This document shows positions 63,801 through 64,000 of a DNA stretch of 64,000 nt, one piece after another; the first letter of the stretch is position 1; each line of letters begins with the position of its first letter. The notes beneath the pieces were generated by a model, which was given only the letters and a program-made list of their open reading frames with translations, was not told where the DNA came from and ran no database searches. Made by a program: the position numbers and the translations under genes. This DNA comes from Gymnogyps californianus (taxonomy: Eukaryota; Chordata; Aves; Accipitriformes; Cathartidae). The stretch is taken from NCBI RefSeq assembly GCF_018139145.2, contig NC_059477.1, forward strand, positions 31,971,502 through 32,035,501, given 5' to 3'.

Positions 63801-64000
63801 CATCAATACTACACTGAAGTCCTGAAGGAGGTCTCATTTTTTTGCAGATGTAGTATGTGCATCTGGTGCCAAGGGAAAAGAGAGCGCCCTGCCCTGCCAC
63901 TTCAGCTTTGTAATAGAAACTAAGGGCTCTCCCTCTAGAAGAGCATTTACAAAGCGCTCAAAATTAACACTTGGTTTTTGTCACCCTGCAAAGGGGTACA
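60861..64000. other. unique non-coding stretch with a MIR-like relic
   Basis: Besides the MIR-like segment near 61999-62140 no repeat or gene is recognised. The open frames are at most 83 codons and overlap on opposite strands. The last 1.3 kb is somewhat richer in G and C but has no CpG island. Confidence 0.5.
61999..62140 (+). repeat. MIR-like SINE relic, 3' half
   Basis: TTTTCCTCATTTTACAGATA (61999-62018) matches the MIR-type block TTCCCCATTTTACAGATG. It is followed at family spacing by CAGTGGCTTAGTGACAGCC (62054-62072), CATCCCTGTCCACTGTAAGA (62098-62117) and ACAGTTCCTCC. Diverged, non-coding and truncated at the 5' side. Identification is from memory. Confidence 0.55.

Overview
The window reads as nuclear DNA of a bird, most likely a neoavian. 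It holds a solo LTR of a family I recognise from many neoavian genomes, decayed CR1 LINEs, a hAT-like MITE and worn MIR-like SINEs. I see no Alu, B1 or L1. The base composition is AT-rich, with few CpGs and many short mononucleotide runs. The assignment rests on the repeat families alone, because no protein-coding gene is recognisable.

Layout: 1-3.88 kb is unique AT-rich sequence. A plus-strand CR1 follows (3.885-4.995 kb), with its EN-RT linker and 3' tail joined without most of the RT region. 5-14.3 kb is unique apart from a MIR-like SINE near 8.1-8.3 kb, and it includes a richer-GC, stop-poor block (8.7-10.8 kb) with an 11-bp-arm palindrome. An old CR1 3' part lies at 14.29-15.09 kb. 15-26 kb is mostly unique, with MIR-like relics near 19.2, 19.95 and 23.4 kb and a perfect 34-bp tandem duplication at 21.8 kb. 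A hAT-like MITE sits at 26.14-26.46 kb. 26.5-57.7 kb is unique, probably intergenic or intronic. It contains a weak minus-strand terminal-exon candidate near 37.1 kb, weak plus-strand exon-like segments near 38.4-39.0 kb, and a stop-poor block rich in POU and homeodomain-like sites at 50.65-51.44 kb that looks like a conserved regulatory element. A 595-bp solo LTR with a target-site duplication occupies 57.71-58.30 kb. At 60.46-60.6 kb a T-rich tract next to inverted polyadenylation signals suggests the 3' end of a minus-strand retrocopy, followed by two adjacent small duplications. The rest, to 64 kb, is unique apart from one more MIR-like relic near 62 kb.

I found no operon, CRISPR, tRNA, rRNA, bacterial gene or intact retroviral gene. 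The open reading frames present (60-142 codons) show no recognisable domain, and I treat them as chance. The window looks like a gene desert or a very large intron. Its most interesting content is repeat history plus one or two candidate regulatory elements. Repeat families were identified from memory of consensus sequences, without a database search.
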